Assembly (NCBI GenBank): GCA_014729665.1
Contig: WJJO01000408.1
Location: 1 to 7,727, forward strand
DNA from: Caldifarciminota bacterium
GTDB taxonomy: Bacteria > Hydrothermota > Tepidihabitantia > B3-TA06
DNA length: 7,727 nt
Direction of reading: 5' to 3'
The position numbers and the translations under genes were made by a program. The notes below the pieces were generated by a model. The model had not been told where the DNA came from, ran no database searches, and saw only the letters and a list, made by a program, of their open reading frames with translations. Of the stretch, positions 5,268 through 7,727 are shown one piece after another. How positions within the stretch are numbered: position 1 is the stretch's first letter; every line of letters begins with the position of its first letter.

Positions 5268-7727
5268 ATGCGCATCTTGATGTGCTTAGCATTAGCACCG
5301 GTGGCTATGTTGGCTGTGGGCGGAATGAATCCGGTGATTCAACCTGCCCCTACCTACACTTACCACGATGCAGGGATTATTCATCTTCCATGCGGGTTAG
5401 ATATCGATACACGACAGGCCGATGCGAAGCTTTTCAATATTTCAGATTTGAGTTCCCAGAGGGAAGGAAAGGTAACCTGCATACTACACTACGAGGGACC
5501 GATTCATCCCCATCAGCGGGAGAACCTGGAGGCAATCGGAGCAGATATCGCAGGATATCTCCCGAATTACGCCTATCTGGTTAGGATGGATGCAGAGATT
5601 GCCACAGAGGTCTCGAGCCTTACCGGGCTTGACTGGATAGGGGTATATGAGCCCTCCTACAAGCTTTCACCAGATATCGATTCGGGCGCTGAGGAGTTCG
5701 ATACCTTTACCGTAATCATATACGAGGGGTCAACCGACCGGAGGGCTGCGGCAGTCGTTGAGGAACTCGGCGGCGAGGTAATTACCTCCATCTACGGGGA
5801 TTGGGGCTCTCTCCTCAGGATTATCATCTCACCCTCCCTCCTTGGAGAAATTGCTCACGATGGAAGTGTTAAATGGATAGAGCTTTACAACCAGCCTCAC
5901 ATCATGAACGCCTCGGCTCAGTGGGTGGTTCAGACCTGGGAATCGGGCAATCGCCGCATCTGGGATGAGGGATTAACCGGTAAAGGACAGGTCATTTCCT
6001 GGATAGATTCCGGTCTTAAGGCTTCACACAACTTCTTCCGTGACCCAGACTTGTCCATATCCGGTTTTGATAACTATCCTTCTCATCGGAAGGTAATCGC
6101 ATACGTTAAGTCTTTTTCAGATCCATTCAATCAAATTTCATACGGGGATGAGAATGGACACGGTACCCACACCGGAGGTTCTCTTGCCGGGAACGACGAA
6201 CCTGTGGGCGGTTCGAGTGCGAATATAGGGATGGCACCCGATGCCAAATTGTATGCACTCGACGGGGGTGGAGGAGGTTCGGGTATAATCACCCATCCGA
6301 ACCTCGAGTACAGTCTGGCAATTCCCTATGAGGGTAACTCGGCAGGTGCGGCACGCATAATATCCCTCTCCTGGGGGCATCAGTCTACGAGAAGCTACGA
6401 TGCGATGTGCGTTTTCGTCGACAAGACCGTGTGGAGAAGACCCGATTACCTGATTCTGTCATCGGCCGGCAACACGAGTGCAGGAACCTATACCGGTTCG
6501 CCTGCCAATGCAAAGAACATAATAGGTGTTGGCGGCTGCCAGAATGCAGGGGCAGCCTTCATGGTCTGGAACGGAAGTTCTATTGGACCTTCCGGTGACG
6601 GGCGAATCAAACCCGATTTAGTAGTTCCGGGCAAGGATGTACGTTCGGCCTACGCCACTTCCAACGATGCCGAAATTGCCTTGAGCGGAACCAGTATGGC
6701 CTCCCCCGTGGCTGCAGGGAACGCGGCACTTGTCCGCCAGTATTTTACCGACGGCTACTACCCAACAGGCACTCCTTCCTACCAGGCCGGATTTACCCCG
6801 TCTGCCGCTCTGCTGAAGGCGACTCTCATAAACTCGGTAGAAACCGACTACGGCTCCAACCATGTTCCCGACGATAACGTAGGTTGGGGTCGCCCCAATC
6901 TGGATAACGCCCTTTACTTCCCCGGGGATGCAAGGAAACTGGTTGTCGCAGATTACGATGAAGGTCTGGAAACCGGAACACAGTTTACCGGCTCGGTCAG
7001 CGTTGAAGCGGACGATGTTCCCTTAAGAATCACAGTATGCTGGATGGATTTCCCTGCTGTAGAGTCCGCTTCTCCCGCCCTTGTAAACGACCTTAATCTC
7101 GAGGTCGTCTCCCCTTCAGGTAAAACCTACCGGGGGAATAACTTTTCGGAGAACCTCTCGGTTGAGGACGGTAATTACGACGTGAGGAATACGGTTGAGA
7201 ACGTCTTCGTTGATTCTCCTGAAGAAGGGGAATGGAGCATTCACGTACACGGGAACAATGTCCCCATCGGTCCCCAGCCGTTTGCTCTGGTGGTAACCGG
7301 TAACATTGCCGGGGATTTCCCATCCATAGCCTTCAAGGATGCAACCGTTGACGATGAAGGTCAGTCGAATCCCGACGGTCATATGGATCCCGGCGAGGAG
7401 GTGTCTGTCAGTGTATCCCTTACAAACTCCGGAAACGGGGGACTGACCAACGTCCAGGCGTCACTTTCCACCGAATCGGGCGATGTAACCGTAACCGATA
7501 ACTCATCGAATTACGGTAGTATCAATCTCGGTCAAACCGCTGATGGCGACGGGTTCGAGATTTCGGTATCGGCTTCAGCAGAAGCCGATTCGGAAATCGA
7601 ATTCCAGGTGGATATCTCGGCCGACGACTACTCATCGACCCTGAACTTCAACCTTCCCGTGGGCGCTCCCAGATATGAATGGACCACCCACGATGCGGGA
7701 AATGTAAGGCTGACGGTTAGTGAACAG
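5268..7727 (+). CDS. Kp43-type subtilisin-like serine protease (P3), 5' part
   Basis: The frame is open for 820 codons to the window end, so the C-terminus is missing. Residues 1 to about 20 are a signal peptide (MRILMCLALAPVAMLAVGG). A HLPCGLDIDTR motif (39-49) matches P2. Two I9-like propeptide units span about 68-125 and 145-206, ending in WIGVYEP and WIELY. The catalytic domain has Asp247 (IDSG), His298 (NGHGTHT), Asn402 (SAGN) and Ser476 (GTSMASP), within two residues of the P2 positions. A Kp43-type beta-sandwich covers about 554-680 (LVNDLNLE, GPQPFALVVTG). An Ig-like domain at about 685-805 contains an acidic loop and DPGE and matches P1 rather than P2. The last 20 residues begin another module (WTTHDAGNVRLTV). 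The protein is predicted to be exported and active. It may be the third gene of the P2 transcript or have its own weak promoter. Confidence 0.95.
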   Translation, partial: MRILMCLALAPVAMLAVGGMNPVIQPAPTYTYHDAGIIHLPCGLDIDTRQADAKLFNISDLSSQREGKVTCILHYEGPIHPHQRENLEAIGADIAGYLPNYAYLVRMDAEIATEVSSLTGLDWIGVYEPSYKLSPDIDSGAEEFDTFTVIIYEGSTDRRAAAVVEELGGEVITSIYGDWGSLLRIIISPSLLGEIAHDGSVKWIELYNQPHIMNASAQWVVQTWESGNRRIWDEGLTGKGQVISWIDSGLKASHNFFRDPDLSISGFDNYPSHRKVIAYVKSFSDPFNQISYGDENGHGTHTGGSLAGNDEPVGGSSANIGMAPDAKLYALDGGGGGSGIITHPNLEYSLAIPYEGNSAGAARIISLSWGHQSTRSYDAMCVFVDKTVWRRPDYLILSSAGNTSAGTYTGSPANAKNIIGVGGCQNAGAAFMVWNGSSIGPSGDGRIKPDLVVPGKDVRSAYATSNDAEIALSGTSMASPVAAGNAALVRQYFTDGYYPTGTPSYQAGFTPSAALLKATLINSVETDYGSNHVPDDNVGWGRPNLDNALYFPGDARKLVVADYDEGLETGTQFTGSVSVEADDVPLRITVCWMDFPAVESASPALVNDLNLEVVSPSGKTYRGNNFSENLSVEDGNYDVRNTVENVFVDSPEEGEWSIHVHGNNVPIGPQPFALVVTGNIAGDFPSIAFKDATVDDEGQSNPDGHMDPGEEVSVSVSLTNSGNGGLTNVQASLSTESGDVTVTDNSSNYGSINLGQTADGDGFEISVSASAEADSEIEFQVDISADDYSSTLNFNLPVGAPRYEWTTHDAGNVRLTVSEQ

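Noticed and set aside
5282..5584. 100-codon + strand ORF in another frame
   Set aside because: It overlaps the P3 signal peptide and propeptide, whose frame shows clear homology to P2. The product has no recognisable motif.

Overview
The window is one stretch of a bacterial chromosome with about 50% GC by eye. It holds three tandem paralogous genes for secreted subtilisin-family (S8) serine proteases and a small TPR lipoprotein gene, all on the + strand. The proteases resemble the Kp43-type branch. Each has a subtilase catalytic domain followed directly by a beta-sandwich ending in a GPQP-F/Y-AL-V motif. Extra C-terminal beta domains follow, and in the two genes whose 3' ends are visible there is a FlgD-Ig/T9SS-like tail. 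Such exported proteases with sorting-type tails are typical of FCB-group and candidate-phylum bacteria (WOR-3/Stahlbacteria, Cloacimonadota, Fibrobacterota, Zixibacteria and similar). That placement is inferred from architecture only; no rRNA or marker gene is present.

Layout. 1-1338 is the 3' part of protease 1 (P1), entering just before its catalytic Ser. 1339-1574 is an intergenic region with a near-consensus sigma70-type promoter (TTGACG, 16 nt, TATAAT), an inverted repeat at the expected transcription start, and a leader of about 175 nt with several hand-found hairpins. 1575-4586 is the complete protease 2 (P2, 1003 aa). 4596-5162 is a 188-aa TPR lipoprotein whose Shine-Dalgarno overlaps the P2 stop codon. 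5163-5267 is a spacer with a 20-bp near-palindrome and a second hairpin. 5268-7727 is protease 3 (P3), open to the end of the window (820 codons).

How they fit together. P2 and the lipoprotein are clearly co-transcribed, and P3 may be the third gene of the same unit. P2 and P3 share the same pre-pro layout: a signal peptide, a conserved HLPCG-x-DID-[ST]-R motif, and two successive I9-like propeptide units that each end in W-I-x-x-Y. The catalytic domains follow, with the triad at almost identical positions. The proteins diverge after the Kp43-type sandwich: P1 and P3 carry an Ig-like domain with an acidic D-rich loop, whereas P2 carries an Ig-like segment plus a ZU5-like sandwich. The simplest reading is a locally duplicated set of exported proteases, with a membrane-anchored TPR protein as possible partner or maturation factor. 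No mobile element, CRISPR array, tRNA or rRNA was seen.
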